Of a stretch of 64,000 nucleotides of DNA, positions 47,004 through 55,843 are shown piece after piece (position 1 is the first letter of the stretch; each line of letters opens with the position of its first letter). This stretch comes from Pseudomonas khorasanensis. Lineage in GTDB: Bacteria; Pseudomonadota; Gammaproteobacteria; Pseudomonadales; Pseudomonadaceae. A model generated the notes under the pieces. That model was not told where the DNA came from, searched no databases, and worked only from the letters and a program-made list of their open reading frames with translations. Made by a program: the position numbers and the translations under genes. The DNA lies in contig NZ_JABWQP020000001.1 in assembly GCF_014268505.2 (NCBI RefSeq), positions 248,001-312,000 of the forward strand. The letters are read 5' to 3'.

Positions 47004-47407
47004 TGCAATATCCAATCTGCATCGAGTGGGGTGACGAGAACACTGCCATCGGTATTCAGATCCCCGATATTCCCGGCGCAGTCACGGCCGGGGACAGTTT
47101 TGAGGAAGCGTACAACGCTGCCGTGGAAGTCGCGCACCTCATGTTGCAAGAGATCGCGGCAGCCGGGCAGGCGATTCCGATGCCGGCCTCGGCGGTTGCG
47201 CACCGCAACAATCCGGATTTCGCCGAAATGGGCTGGGGCATGCTGGAGCTGGATATCTCGCCATACCTGGGCAAGACCGAAAAGGTCAACGTCACGCTGC
47301 CCGGTTATGTCATTCAGCGCATCGACCGCTACGTGCGTGAGCATAACGTCAAAAGCCGTTCCTCCTTTCTGGCGGATGCGGCGATGGAAAAACTGGTTCG
47401 GTACTGA
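47003..47407 (+). CDS. hicB: HicB antitoxin
   Basis: Neutralises HicA and represses the operon. 134 residues: a degenerate RNase H-like HicB domain (IQIPDIPGAVTAGDSFEEAY) and a C-terminal ribbon-helix-helix DNA-binding part (VNVTLPGYVIQRIDRYVREH). The ATG overlaps the hicA stop; AAGGAG lies upstream. Confidence 0.92.
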   Translation: MQYPICIEWGDENTAIGIQIPDIPGAVTAGDSFEEAYNAAVEVAHLMLQEIAAAGQAIPMPASAVAHRNNPDFAEMGWGMLELDISPYLGKTEKVNVTLPGYVIQRIDRYVREHNVKSRSSFLADAAMEKLVRY

Positions 47408-47420
47408 GGCGTGCCCACGT

Positions 47421-47507
47421 GTAGGAGCGAGCCTGCTCGCGAGGGCGTCTGGTCAGGCAATCCATCTGCGGCTGACCCTGCGCTTTCGTGAGCAGGCTCG
47501 CTCCCAC
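47421..47507. repeat. REP pair (inverted) after hicB
   Basis: Two facing REP units, the left with GTAGGAGCGAGCC and the right with TTCGTGAGCAGG, both single-base variants of the common unit. They lie in the short gap between hicB (+) and the MFS gene (-). Confidence 0.85.
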
Positions 47508-47519
47508 ACTGAAATCATC

Positions 47520-48719
47520 TCAGGGAGTGATTCTGCGTTCCGCAAGCGAACCGCTTTGAGCCGCACACAAAAACCGCAACAACGCCAACAGCGGAAACAC
47601 GCTGCCGACAATCACAATCCACAACCAGCCGCCGTGCTCGTACACCGCACTGGCGATCGACGAGCCGAAGGCGCCGCCAATGAAGATGCTGGTCATGTAC
47701 AGCGCGTTCAGGCGGCCGCGGCTTTTCGCGTCCAGTGAGTAAACGGCGCGCTGGCCGAGGACCATGTTCATCTGCACGCAGAAGTCGAGGACCACGCCGG
47801 TCACGGCCAGGCCGATGACGCTGTAGGCGGGGTGGATGAAGGCGGGCAGGAAGCTCAGGCTGGCGAACAGCATGGCCAGCAGCGAGGCAATGCGTGTGTG
47901 GCCGGCATCGGCGAGGCGGCCGCTGATTGGTGCGGCGATGGCACCGATGGCGCCGACCAGGGCGAAAATCGCAATTTCGCTTTGCGACAGGCCATGGTTG
48001 CGCGCCAGCTCCAGCGGCACGGCGGTCCAGAACAGGCTGAACGTGGCGAACATGCAGCCCTGATAGAACGCACGCTGGCGCAACACCGGTTGCTGGCGCA
48101 GCAGCGTCCACAGCGAGCCGATCAACTGGCCGTACGTGGCGCTGTGATCCGGTTGGCGCTTGGGCACGGTCAGCGCCAGCACTACACTGATCGCCGCCAT
48201 CAACGCGGCGGCGATCATGAACATCGCCCGCCAGCCCAAGTGATCGGCGACCAGGCTCGACACCGGTCGCGCCAGCAGAATACCCAACAGCAGACCGCCC
48301 ATGATCCCGCCGACCACCCGGCCGCGGGACTCTTCCGGCGCAAGATGTGCGGCCAGCGGAATCAGGATCTGCACCGACACCGAGCTGAACCCCACCAGCA
48401 ACGAGATCAGCAGAAACACGTTAGGCTGCTCGGTAAACGCCGCACCCAACAGGCTGGCAATCGCCACCACCGTGGTGATGATCATCAACCGACGGTTCTC
48501 CAGCAGATCACCCAGCGGCACCAGAAAAAACAGGCCCAGCGCATAGCCGATCTGGGTCAGCGAGACGATGAAACTGGCCATGGTGTCTGAGAGGCCGATG
48601 TCGGGCGCGATCAGGCCGATGATAGGTTGGGCGTAGTAAATGTTGGCAACGATGGCGCCGCAGCAGAACGCGAACAGCAAAACCATGCCTCGGGTCATGG
48701 CGTGAGGAGTGGTGGTCAT
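47520..48719 (-). CDS. MFS transporter, drug:H+ antiporter-like
   Basis: Substrate unknown. 399 residues with 12 predicted membrane helices and the MFS loop 2-3 motif in GYALGLFFLVPLGDLLENRR. Its similarity in pattern to the DHA1 group suggests export of small molecules or arabinose-like sugars. The ATG giving MTTTPHAMTRG was chosen; a GTG seven codons upstream is possible, and neither has a good ribosome site. Read in the same direction as cysP/sbp but separated by a terminator. Confidence 0.8.
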   Translation of the reverse strand: MTTTPHAMTRGMVLLFAFCCGAIVANIYYAQPIIGLIAPDIGLSDTMASFIVSLTQIGYALGLFFLVPLGDLLENRRLMIITTVVAIASLLGAAFTEQPNVFLLISLLVGFSSVSVQILIPLAAHLAPEESRGRVVGGIMGGLLLGILLARPVSSLVADHLGWRAMFMIAAALMAAISVVLALTVPKRQPDHSATYGQLIGSLWTLLRQQPVLRQRAFYQGCMFATFSLFWTAVPLELARNHGLSQSEIAIFALVGAIGAIAAPISGRLADAGHTRIASLLAMLFASLSFLPAFIHPAYSVIGLAVTGVVLDFCVQMNMVLGQRAVYSLDAKSRGRLNALYMTSIFIGGAFGSSIASAVYEHGGWLWIVIVGSVFPLLALLRFLCAAQSGSLAERRITP

Positions 48720-48850
48720 AGGAATACTCGGGTCGGGCACAGGGGAAAGCGGTGAGGCTAATTGACAATGCGGATGGGCAGAAGACGCTTTCGGATGATA
48801 ACTCTTATTACGTTGTGTAATGACTCGACGTGCAATGCACTTCTGGAACG

Positions 48851-48880
48851 AAAAAAGGCGACTTTTCGGGCCGCCTTTTT
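48851..48880 (-). terminator. Terminator after the sulfate-binding protein gene
   Basis: Stem AAAAAGGCG / CGCCTTTTT with A and T runs on both flanks, so it can act in both directions. It lies 17 bp after the stop of the upstream minus-strand gene. Confidence 0.8.
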
Positions 48881-48896
48881 CATTGCCGATTACGCC

Positions 48897-49895
48897 TTAC
48901 TGCCCGGTGTAAATCTGATCAAATACCCCGCCGTCATTGAAGTGGGTTTTCTGCACCGTGCGCCAGTCACCGAAGGTCTTCTCGACGGACAGGAAATCCA
49001 CTTTCGGGAAGCGGTCGGTGTACTTCGCCAGCACCGCCGGATCACGCGGACGCAAGTAGTTGGCCGCAGCGATTTCCTGACCTTCCGGCGACCACAGATA
49101 CTTCAAGTATTCACCCGCCGCCGCGCGCGAGCCTTTTTTGTCGACGACTTTATCGACCACGGTAACCGGCGGTTCGGCCTCGGCGGAAACACTCGGGTAG
49201 ACCACTTCGAACTGATCGCGGCCAAACTCGCGGGCGATCATTTCCGCTTCGTTTTCGAACGTCACCAGCACGTCACCGATCTGGTTGGTCATGAACGTGG
49301 TAGTGGCGGCGCGGCCACCGGTGTCCAGCACGGGCGCCTGCTTGAACAGCTTGCCGACGAAGTCCTTGGCCTTGTTCTCGTCGCCGCCGTTTTTCAGCAC
49401 GTAGCCCCATGCCGACAGGTAGGTGTAGCGGCCGTTACCCGAGGTTTTCGGGTTCGGCACGATCACCTGCACGCCATCCTTGAGCAGGTCCGGCCAGTCC
49501 TTCAGGGCTTTCGGGTTGCCTTTGCGGACGATGAACACAGTGGCCGAGGTGAACGGTGCGCTGTTGTTCGGCAGACGCGTGACCCAGTTCTCCGGCACCA
49601 GTTTGCCGTTATCGGCGAGGGCGTTGATGTCGGTGGCCATGTTCATGGTGATGACGTCAGCCGGGAGGCCGTCGATCACCGAACGCGCCTGTTTGCTGGA
49701 GCCGCCAAACGACATCTGCACGGTGATGTTTTCGTTGTGCTCGGCTTTCCAGTGTTTCTGGAAGGCAGTGTTGTAGTCCTTGTAGAAATCACGCATCACG
49801 TCGTAGGAAACGTTGAGCAGCGTCGGGGCAGCCTGAGCGATGTTGGCCAGCGCCAGGCCAGCGGCGAGAAGTGAGGCGCCAAAGAGTTTTTTCAC
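48897..49895 (-). CDS. cysP: Periplasmic sulfate-binding protein
   Basis: Binds sulfate or thiosulfate for ABC import. 332 residues with signal peptide (LLAAGLALANIAQA) and the Sbp/CysP family pattern (LLNVSYDVMRDFYKDYNTAF, then MSFGGSSKQARSVIDGLPAD). The GTG start follows AAGGAA. No CysTWA permease or ATPase gene lies beside it, so it must use a transporter encoded elsewhere. P. aeruginosa has a gene named cysP in the same neighbourhood. Confidence 0.9.
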   Translation of the reverse strand: MKKLFGASLLAAGLALANIAQAAPTLLNVSYDVMRDFYKDYNTAFQKHWKAEHNENITVQMSFGGSSKQARSVIDGLPADVITMNMATDINALADNGKLVPENWVTRLPNNSAPFTSATVFIVRKGNPKALKDWPDLLKDGVQVIVPNPKTSGNGRYTYLSAWGYVLKNGGDENKAKDFVGKLFKQAPVLDTGGRAATTTFMTNQIGDVLVTFENEAEMIAREFGRDQFEVVYPSVSAEAEPPVTVVDKVVDKKGSRAAAGEYLKYLWSPEGQEIAAANYLRPRDPAVLAKYTDRFPKVDFLSVEKTFGDWRTVQKTHFNDGGVFDQIYTGQ

Positions 49896-49997
49896 TGCGC
49901 ATTCCTTGTTGTTGATCGTGTAAACGGGGGTGATGTTCAATTGCCACCGACTATAACGGGCCACGCATAGTCGCTTAAAGATTAAAAAGCTCTGTGC

Positions 49998-50822
49998 TTA
50001 TTCCACTTTCTTGAACAGCGCGTTGCCGCAACGCGAGCAGAACGCAGCGCTTTGTTCGTGACTCTTTTTCTGGCACACCGGGCAGTCGTGCTGCAGCTGT
50101 TCGCCGCGCATGGCGTTGGCCAGTTCGGCCGTGAAAATACCCGTCGGTACGGCGATGATCGAGTAGCCGGTGATCATCACCAGCGACGAAATCACCTGGC
50201 CCAGCGGCGTCTTCGGCACGATGTCGCCGAAGCCCACGGTGGTCAAGGTAACGATAGCCCAGTAGATGCCTTTGGGGATGCTGGTGAAACCGTGTTCCGG
50301 GCCTTCGATCACATACATCAGCGTGCCGAATACCGTCACCAGCGTGCAGACGCTGACCAGAAACACGACGATTTTTTGTTTGCTGCCGCGCAACGCCGAC
50401 ATCAAATAGTTGGCTTGCTTGAGGTACGGGCTGAGCTTGAGCACGCGGAAAATCCGCAGCATCCGGATGATTCGAATGATCAGCAGGTACTGCGCATCGC
50501 TGTAATACAGCGCCAGAATCCCGGGCACGATCGCCAGCAAATCCACCAGCCCGTAAAAGCTGAAGGCGTAGCGCAGCGGCTTGGGCGAGCAGTACAGGCG
50601 CAGGATGTATTCACCGAGGAAAATCGCCGTGAAGCCCCACTCGATGTACGCCAGCAGACCGGCGTAGTTCTGGTGGATGCTGTCGATGCTGTCGAGCATC
50701 ACCACCACCAGGCTGGCGAGGATGATTAACAGCAGGATGCCGTCGAAGCGACGCCCAGCGCGGGTGTCGCTCTGGAAAATCATGACGAAAAGCCGTTCAC
50801 GCCAATTGTTGCTGCTGTCCAT
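49998..50822 (-). CDS. Voltage-gated-type potassium channel with C-terminal zinc ribbon
   Basis: 274 residues. S1-S4-like helices include an arginine-rich S4 (IIRIIRMLRIFRVLKL). A pore follows with selectivity filter TTVGFGD, then an S6 helix (VISSLVMITGYSIIAVPTGI). The last 35 residues form a zinc-ribbon-like knuckle with CPVC and CSRC pairs. GFGD replaces the usual GYGD. The ATG giving MDSSNN was chosen over a TTG six codons upstream. The urea transporter gene lies upstream on the same strand. Confidence 0.88.
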   Translation of the reverse strand: MDSSNNWRERLFVMIFQSDTRAGRRFDGILLLIILASLVVVMLDSIDSIHQNYAGLLAYIEWGFTAIFLGEYILRLYCSPKPLRYAFSFYGLVDLLAIVPGILALYYSDAQYLLIIRIIRMLRIFRVLKLSPYLKQANYLMSALRGSKQKIVVFLVSVCTLVTVFGTLMYVIEGPEHGFTSIPKGIYWAIVTLTTVGFGDIVPKTPLGQVISSLVMITGYSIIAVPTGIFTAELANAMRGEQLQHDCPVCQKKSHEQSAAFCSRCGNALFKKVE

Positions 50823-50843
50823 GGATAACGCCTGAATCAAAGA

Positions 50844-51758
50844 TCAGCGCAGCCTAGGTTGATTCTCTCCATGAACGCAAGACGCGCGCTCGCCGTCGGC
50901 CTTGCCGAGCATTTGCACGCCGGCACGGATCAGCCAGCAAGCGAGAATGAACGGCGCGGTCAGCGTCGCCAATCCAAGAGCAGCAAACAGTGGCGTCACC
51001 AGCAGCGCCAGGACAATGCCGAGCAGCGGCAGCCACGGATGTTGTCGCTGGCCGCTGAAGGCGAGCGCGGCGAGCACGGCGTTGTAGCTGCCCAGACCGA
51101 GCAAGGCAATGCCGGGTTCGTGTTGCAGCAGGCTGGAGGCCAGACCGATCGCTGAAGCAAGCAGCGCCCAGCAGAAAGCGCGGCGGTCAGCGATCAGCAA
51201 TCCAGCGGCAATCAACGCGCCGGCCAGTGGATGGTCGAGAAACATCACCTGGCCCAACCCTCGCAATTGCGCCGCCAACAGATTGAGCGTGTTCATCTCC
51301 AGATGAACCAGCGCAGGGGACGGTTCGGCGAACAGCAACAGCACCCAGCTCATGCCGACGAACGGCGAGGTGTATGCCGGTATGGCTCGGCTGCGGTACA
51401 CACGTTTGAGCCATTGCTGAGTGACCATCGCGCTTAACCCCCCGGCGGCGAGAATCAGCGGTGGCAGCAGCGGTGACCACGGGAAATACAGGCTCAGCAG
51501 CAAACCGAGCAGCACGCCGTTGTAGCTGAACAGGCCGGCCTGGCGATCAGCCTTGGCGTAGTTGCGCCGTTGCGCGGTGAGCAACCCGGCGACGCCGCCC
51601 AGCAGCGCCCCGGCAAACAGCACCGGCGCGGTGAGCAGAATGGCCAGCAGGCACAGCAGACCGCACAGCGGGTGGCGCTGCAGGAAAATCTGACTGAAGC
51701 CGTTGAGCAAAGCCTCGGCCCAGTCGGGGCAGTGGGTGGTGAAGTGATTGGCAGGCAT
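50844..51758 (-). CDS. Urea transporter
   Basis: UT-family channel-like protein. 304 residues, two repeated halves each with the SYN signature: LFSYNGVLLGLLLSLYFPW and LGSYNAVLAALAF. About ten hydrophobic helices. No urease genes are in the window. It starts upstream of the potassium channel with a 21-bp gap, so the two may be co-transcribed. Confidence 0.88.
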   Translation of the reverse strand: MPANHFTTHCPDWAEALLNGFSQIFLQRHPLCGLLCLLAILLTAPVLFAGALLGGVAGLLTAQRRNYAKADRQAGLFSYNGVLLGLLLSLYFPWSPLLPPLILAAGGLSAMVTQQWLKRVYRSRAIPAYTSPFVGMSWVLLLFAEPSPALVHLEMNTLNLLAAQLRGLGQVMFLDHPLAGALIAAGLLIADRRAFCWALLASAIGLASSLLQHEPGIALLGLGSYNAVLAALAFSGQRQHPWLPLLGIVLALLVTPLFAALGLATLTAPFILACWLIRAGVQMLGKADGERASCVHGENQPRLR

Positions 51759-51803
51759 GTAAGAAATCTGGGCAGTGGAAAATCAATGGGTCGTGCAGGC
51801 AAC

Positions 51804-51931
51804 TGTGGCGAGGGAGCTTGCTCCCGTTGGGCCGCGAAACGGCCCCAAATTGCGATTTCTCTGGGGAAACCGTCATGCCCAAACAGCGACGACCGCTGCG
51901 CTGCCGAGCGGGAGCAAGCTCCCTCGCCACA
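51804..51931. repeat. Variant REP pair (GCGAGGGAGCTTGCTCCC type)
   Basis: Facing copies of a palindromic unit with core GAGGGAGCTTGCTCCC, a different subfamily from the common REP. They sit between pykF and the urea transporter gene and may end the gcl-pykF transcript. Confidence 0.85.
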
Positions 51932-51947
51932 GGTTTTGTAGCGTTTG

Positions 51948-53363
51948 TTAGATCAACGTCTCGATTCGCAGCGAATTGGTCGACCCAGGTTGCCCGAACG
52001 GCACGCCGGCGGTGATCAGCAGCGTGTCGCCACGCTCGGCCATGCCCTGCGCCTGAGCGATCTCCAGCGCGGTCGAGCAGACTTCGTCGACCTGACGCAG
52101 GCGATCGTTGACCACCGAGTGAATCCCCCACGCCACGCTCAGGCGCCGTGCGGTCTGCAGGTTCGGCGTCAGGTTGAGGATCGGCGCTTTCGGCCGCTCC
52201 CGCGATGCGCGAAGGGTCGATGCGCCTGACTCGCTGTAGTTGACCAGCACCGCCACCGGCAGCACGTTGCTGATACGGCGGATCGCGCAGCTGATCGCGT
52301 CGGAAACGGTCGCCTCGGCTTTCGGTCGGCTGACGTCGAGTTGCGTCTGATAATCCGGGCCGTTTTCCACCTGACGGATGATCTTGCTCATCATCTGCAC
52401 GGCTTCCAGCGGGTACTCGCCGGAAGCGGTTTCCGCCGACAGCATCACCGCATCGGCGCCTTCGGCGACTGCGTTGGCGACGTCAGTCACCTCGGCGCGG
52501 GTCGGGGCAGGGGAGAAGCGCATCGACTCCAGCATCTGCGTGGCCACCACTACCGGTTTGCCGAGCTCACGGCAGGTGCTGATGATGTTTTTCTGAATCT
52601 GCGGCACGCTCTCGGCGGGCACTTCGACGCCCAGATCGCCGCGCGCTACCATGATCGCGTCGCTCAGTTCGGCGATTTCACGCAGTTGCTCGACCGCTGA
52701 AGGCTTCTCGATTTTCGCCATCAAAAAGGCTTTATCACCGATCAGCGCGCGGGCTTCGACGATGTCTTGCGGACGCTGCACGAACGACAGCGCAACCCAG
52801 TCCACGCCCAGCTCCAGACCGAAGCTCAGATCACGGCGATCCTTGGCGGTCAGCGGGCTGAGGTCGAGCACGGCTTGGGGCACGTTCACGCCTTTGCGAT
52901 CCGACAGTTCGCCGCCGTTGAGCACCGTGGTCTCGATCGCATCAGCGTATTGGGTGACCACGCGCAGGCGCAGTTTGCCGTCGTCGAGCAGTAGATCCAT
53001 GCCGGCTTCCAGCGCCGCGATGATCTCCGGATGCGGCAGGTTCACCCGGCGCTCGTCGCCCGGTGTCGCATCGAGATCGAGACGGAACGCCTGGCCGCGA
53101 TGCAACTGCACTTTGCCGTCGGCGAACTTGCCGACGCGCAGTTTCGGCCCTTGCAGATCCATCAAAATGCCCAGCGGATAGTTGAGCTGACGCTCGACTT
53201 CGCGGATCCACTGATAGCGCTTGGCGTGGTCGGCATGGTCGCCGTGGCTGAAGTTCAGGCGGAAAATATTCACCCCCGCCTCGACCAGCGCGCGGATGTC
53301 GTCGATGTCATCGACCGCCGGCCCGAGGGTGGCGAGGATTTTGACCTTTTTATCAGGCGTCAT
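51948..53363 (-). CDS. pykF: Pyruvate kinase
   Basis: Converts phosphoenolpyruvate and ADP to pyruvate and ATP. 471 residues, with the signature AFLMAKIEKPSAVEQLREI containing the catalytic lysine, MVARGDLGVEVP metal-site region and the LNFSHGD loop. Last gene of the glyoxylate operon, with ATGA overlap to ttuD. Its place here drains glycerate-derived 3-carbon flux into pyruvate. The pykF name follows the P. aeruginosa gene beside ttuD. Confidence 0.94.
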   Translation of the reverse strand: MTPDKKVKILATLGPAVDDIDDIRALVEAGVNIFRLNFSHGDHADHAKRYQWIREVERQLNYPLGILMDLQGPKLRVGKFADGKVQLHRGQAFRLDLDATPGDERRVNLPHPEIIAALEAGMDLLLDDGKLRLRVVTQYADAIETTVLNGGELSDRKGVNVPQAVLDLSPLTAKDRRDLSFGLELGVDWVALSFVQRPQDIVEARALIGDKAFLMAKIEKPSAVEQLREIAELSDAIMVARGDLGVEVPAESVPQIQKNIISTCRELGKPVVVATQMLESMRFSPAPTRAEVTDVANAVAEGADAVMLSAETASGEYPLEAVQMMSKIIRQVENGPDYQTQLDVSRPKAEATVSDAISCAIRRISNVLPVAVLVNYSESGASTLRASRERPKAPILNLTPNLQTARRLSVAWGIHSVVNDRLRQVDEVCSTALEIAQAQGMAERGDTLLITAGVPFGQPGSTNSLRIETLI

Positions 53364-54634
53364 GATTTGGAACTCTCGAGGATCAGAATGGCGCGGAAGT
53401 CGTTGACGTTAGTGCGCGTCGGCTCGGTGACGATCAATGCATCGAGCGCCTGGAAGTAGCCGTAGCCGTTGTTGTTATCCAGTTCGTCGCTGGCGCTCAG
53501 GCCGAGGGCGACAGCGCGGGCGTAGCTGTCCGGGGTCATGATTGCACCGGCGTTGTCTTCCGAGCCGTCGATGCCGTCGGTATCACCGGCCAGTGCGTAG
53601 ACGCCGGGCTGGCCTTTCAGGCTGTCGGTTAGGCTGAGAAGGAATTCGGCGTTGCGCCCGCCACGGCCATTGCCGCGCACGGTCACCGTGGTTTCGCCAC
53701 CGGAGAGAATCACGCACGGCGCTGCCAGAGGCTGGCCGTGGTTGATGATCTGACGGGCGATGCCGGCATGCACTTTCGCCACTTCGCGGGACTCGCCTTC
53801 GAGATCGCCGAGGATCAGTGTGCTGAAACCGGCCTGACGGCATTTCACCGCCGCCGCATCCAGCGATTGCTGAGGGCGGGCGATCAATTGGAAATGGCTG
53901 CGCGCCAGACTCGGGTCGCCGGGTTTTACGGTCTCTGACTCAGGGCTTTGCAGCCAGGTGCGCACCGAGGCCGGGATGTCGATGCCGTAGCGTTTGATGA
54001 TCGCCAGGGCTTCGGCCGAGGTGCTCGGATCGGCCACGGTCGGGCCGGAGGCGATGACCGCGGCGAGGTCGCCCGGTACATCGGAAATGGCGTAGGTGTA
54101 CACAGTGGCTGGCCAGCAGGCCTTGCCGAGACGGCCGCCCTTGATCGCCGAAAGGTGCTTGCGCACACAGTTCATCTCGCCGATGGTGGCGCCGGATTTG
54201 AGCAGGGCTTTGTTGATCGATTGCTTATCGGCGAGGGTGATGCCTTCGGCCGGAAGCGCCAGCAGGGCAGAACCGCCGCCGGAGAGCAGGAAGATCACCC
54301 GGTCGTCTTCGGTCAGGTTGCTGACCAGTTCCAGCACGCGTTTGGCGACCGCCAGACCGGCTGCGTCCGGCACCGGGTGCGCGGCTTCGACCACTTCGAT
54401 TTTTTCGCACGGGGCGCCGTGACCGTAACGGGTCACCACCAGGCCTGAGACTTCACCTTCCCAGCTGCGCTCGACCACTTGCGCCATCGCGGCGGCGGCT
54501 TTGCCTGCGCCGATGACGATCACTCGACCGCTGCGGTCGGCGGGCAGGTGGGCTTCGAGGACTTGCTGCGGATGGGCCGCGTCAATGGCTGTGGCAAACA
54601 GCTCGCGCAGCAGTTGTTGCGGATCGACCGACAT
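53360..54634 (-). CDS. ttuD: Glycerate 2-kinase / hydroxypyruvate reductase TtuD
   Basis: Glycerate kinase (MOFRL family), phosphorylating the glycerate made by GlxR. 424 residues with the N-terminal nucleotide-binding GAGKAAAAMAQVVE, the LLSGGGSALL glycine loop and the C-terminal MOFRL domain (LSGGETTVTVRGNGRGGRNA, ALAGDTDGIDG). Often annotated as hydroxypyruvate reductase; the kinase role suits this pathway. Overlaps pykF by four bases; a REP pair separates it from glxR. Confidence 0.92.
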   Translation of the reverse strand: MSVDPQQLLRELFATAIDAAHPQQVLEAHLPADRSGRVIVIGAGKAAAAMAQVVERSWEGEVSGLVVTRYGHGAPCEKIEVVEAAHPVPDAAGLAVAKRVLELVSNLTEDDRVIFLLSGGGSALLALPAEGITLADKQSINKALLKSGATIGEMNCVRKHLSAIKGGRLGKACWPATVYTYAISDVPGDLAAVIASGPTVADPSTSAEALAIIKRYGIDIPASVRTWLQSPESETVKPGDPSLARSHFQLIARPQQSLDAAAVKCRQAGFSTLILGDLEGESREVAKVHAGIARQIINHGQPLAAPCVILSGGETTVTVRGNGRGGRNAEFLLSLTDSLKGQPGVYALAGDTDGIDGSEDNAGAIMTPDSYARAVALGLSASDELDNNNGYGYFQALDALIVTEPTRTNVNDFRAILILESSKS

Positions 54635-54682
54635 GGCGGGCTCCCGGAATTCTTGTTATTCGAAAGGGCAACTCAGGTCCCT

Positions 54683-54770
54683 GTGGGAGCGAGCCTGCTC
54701 GCGAATGCGGTATTTCAGCCAACAGGGATGTTGAGTGTGAAATCGCTTTCGCGAGCAGGCTCGCTCTCAC
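54683..54770. repeat. REP pair (inverted) between glxR and ttuD
   Basis: Two facing REP units, 42 bp apart, the right copy with one base change (CTCTCAC). Located inside the glyoxylate operon. Confidence 0.9.
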
Positions 54771-54787
54771 GGGATTTTGCGCAGGGC

Positions 54788-55681
54788 TTAGTTTTTCTCG
54801 CGAATCGAGAAGTTGGCCATGTGCTCCAGGCCCTTGATCAGCGCCGAGTGGTCCCAGTTGCTGCCACCGATCGCCGCGCAGGTGCTGAACACTTGCTGGG
54901 CGTTGGCGGTGTTCGGCAGGTTGATGTTCAGTTCTTTGGCGCCTTGCAGGGCCAGGTTCAGGTCCTTCTGGTGCAGGCTGATACGGAAGCCCGGATCGAA
55001 CGTGCCCTTGATCATCCGCTCGCCGTGCACTTCAAGGATCTTCGAGGAGGCGAAACCACCCATCAGCGCTTCACGCACCTTGGCGGGATCGGCACCGTTT
55101 TTCGAGGCGAACAACAGGGCTTCAGCCACCGCTTGAATGTTCAGCGCGACGATGATCTGGTTGGCGACCTTGGCGGTCTGACCGTCGCCGTTGCCGCCGA
55201 CCAGCGTGATGTTTTTACCCATGGCCTGGAACAGCGGCAGGGCGCGTTCGAAGGCATCGGGGTCGCCACCGATCATGATGCTCAGGGTCGCGGCCTTGGC
55301 GCCGACTTCACCGCCGGACACTGGCGCGTCGAGGTATTGCGCGCCTTTTTCGTTGATCTTCGCCGCGAAAGCCTTGGTGGCGGTTGGCGAAATCGAGCTC
55401 ATGTCGATGACGATTTTGCCTTTGCCGATACCGGCTGCCACGCCGTCGGCGCGGAACAGCACGTCATCGACTTGCGGGGTGTCCGGCACCATGACGATGA
55501 TGAATTCGGCTTCCTGCGCCACTTCGCGCGGGTTGGCCAGGGCGACGGCGCCAGCGGCGACCAGATCAGCCGGGGCGGCGTCGTGATGCTGCGACAGGAA
55601 CAGGCTGTGACCGGCTTTCTGCAGGTTCGCCGCCATTGGGTGGCCCATGATGCCGGTGCCGATAAATCCGATTTTAGCCAT
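54788..55681 (-). CDS. glxR: 2-hydroxy-3-oxopropionate (tartronate semialdehyde) reductase
   Basis: Reduces tartronate semialdehyde to D-glycerate with NAD(P)H. 297 residues, Rossmann motif GFIGTGIMGHPMAANL at the N-terminus, substrate-binding DAPVSGGEVGAKAATLSIMI and catalytic lysine region in GQTAKVANQIIV. Beta-hydroxyacid dehydrogenase family. REP pairs flank the gene on both sides. Confidence 0.94.
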   Translation of the reverse strand: MAKIGFIGTGIMGHPMAANLQKAGHSLFLSQHHDAAPADLVAAGAVALANPREVAQEAEFIIVMVPDTPQVDDVLFRADGVAAGIGKGKIVIDMSSISPTATKAFAAKINEKGAQYLDAPVSGGEVGAKAATLSIMIGGDPDAFERALPLFQAMGKNITLVGGNGDGQTAKVANQIIVALNIQAVAEALLFASKNGADPAKVREALMGGFASSKILEVHGERMIKGTFDPGFRISLHQKDLNLALQGAKELNINLPNTANAQQVFSTCAAIGGSNWDHSALIKGLEHMANFSIREKN

Positions 55682-55737
55682 GAGAAAATCCTCTTGTTTT
55701 TATTGCTGCTTCAAGCAAAAAGGGAGCTGTTTTTAAT

Positions 55738-55825
55738 GTGGGAGCGAGCCTGCTCGCGAATGCGGTTTGCCAGGCAATGTTGATGTTGAATGTGCTGGCC
55801 TCTTCGCGAGCAGGCTCGCTCCCAC
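55738..55825. repeat. REP pair (inverted) between hyi and glxR
   Basis: Two facing REP units 42 bp apart, within the glyoxylate operon. Confidence 0.9.
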
Positions 55826-55843
55826 AGGGTTCTTGCAGTGTTC

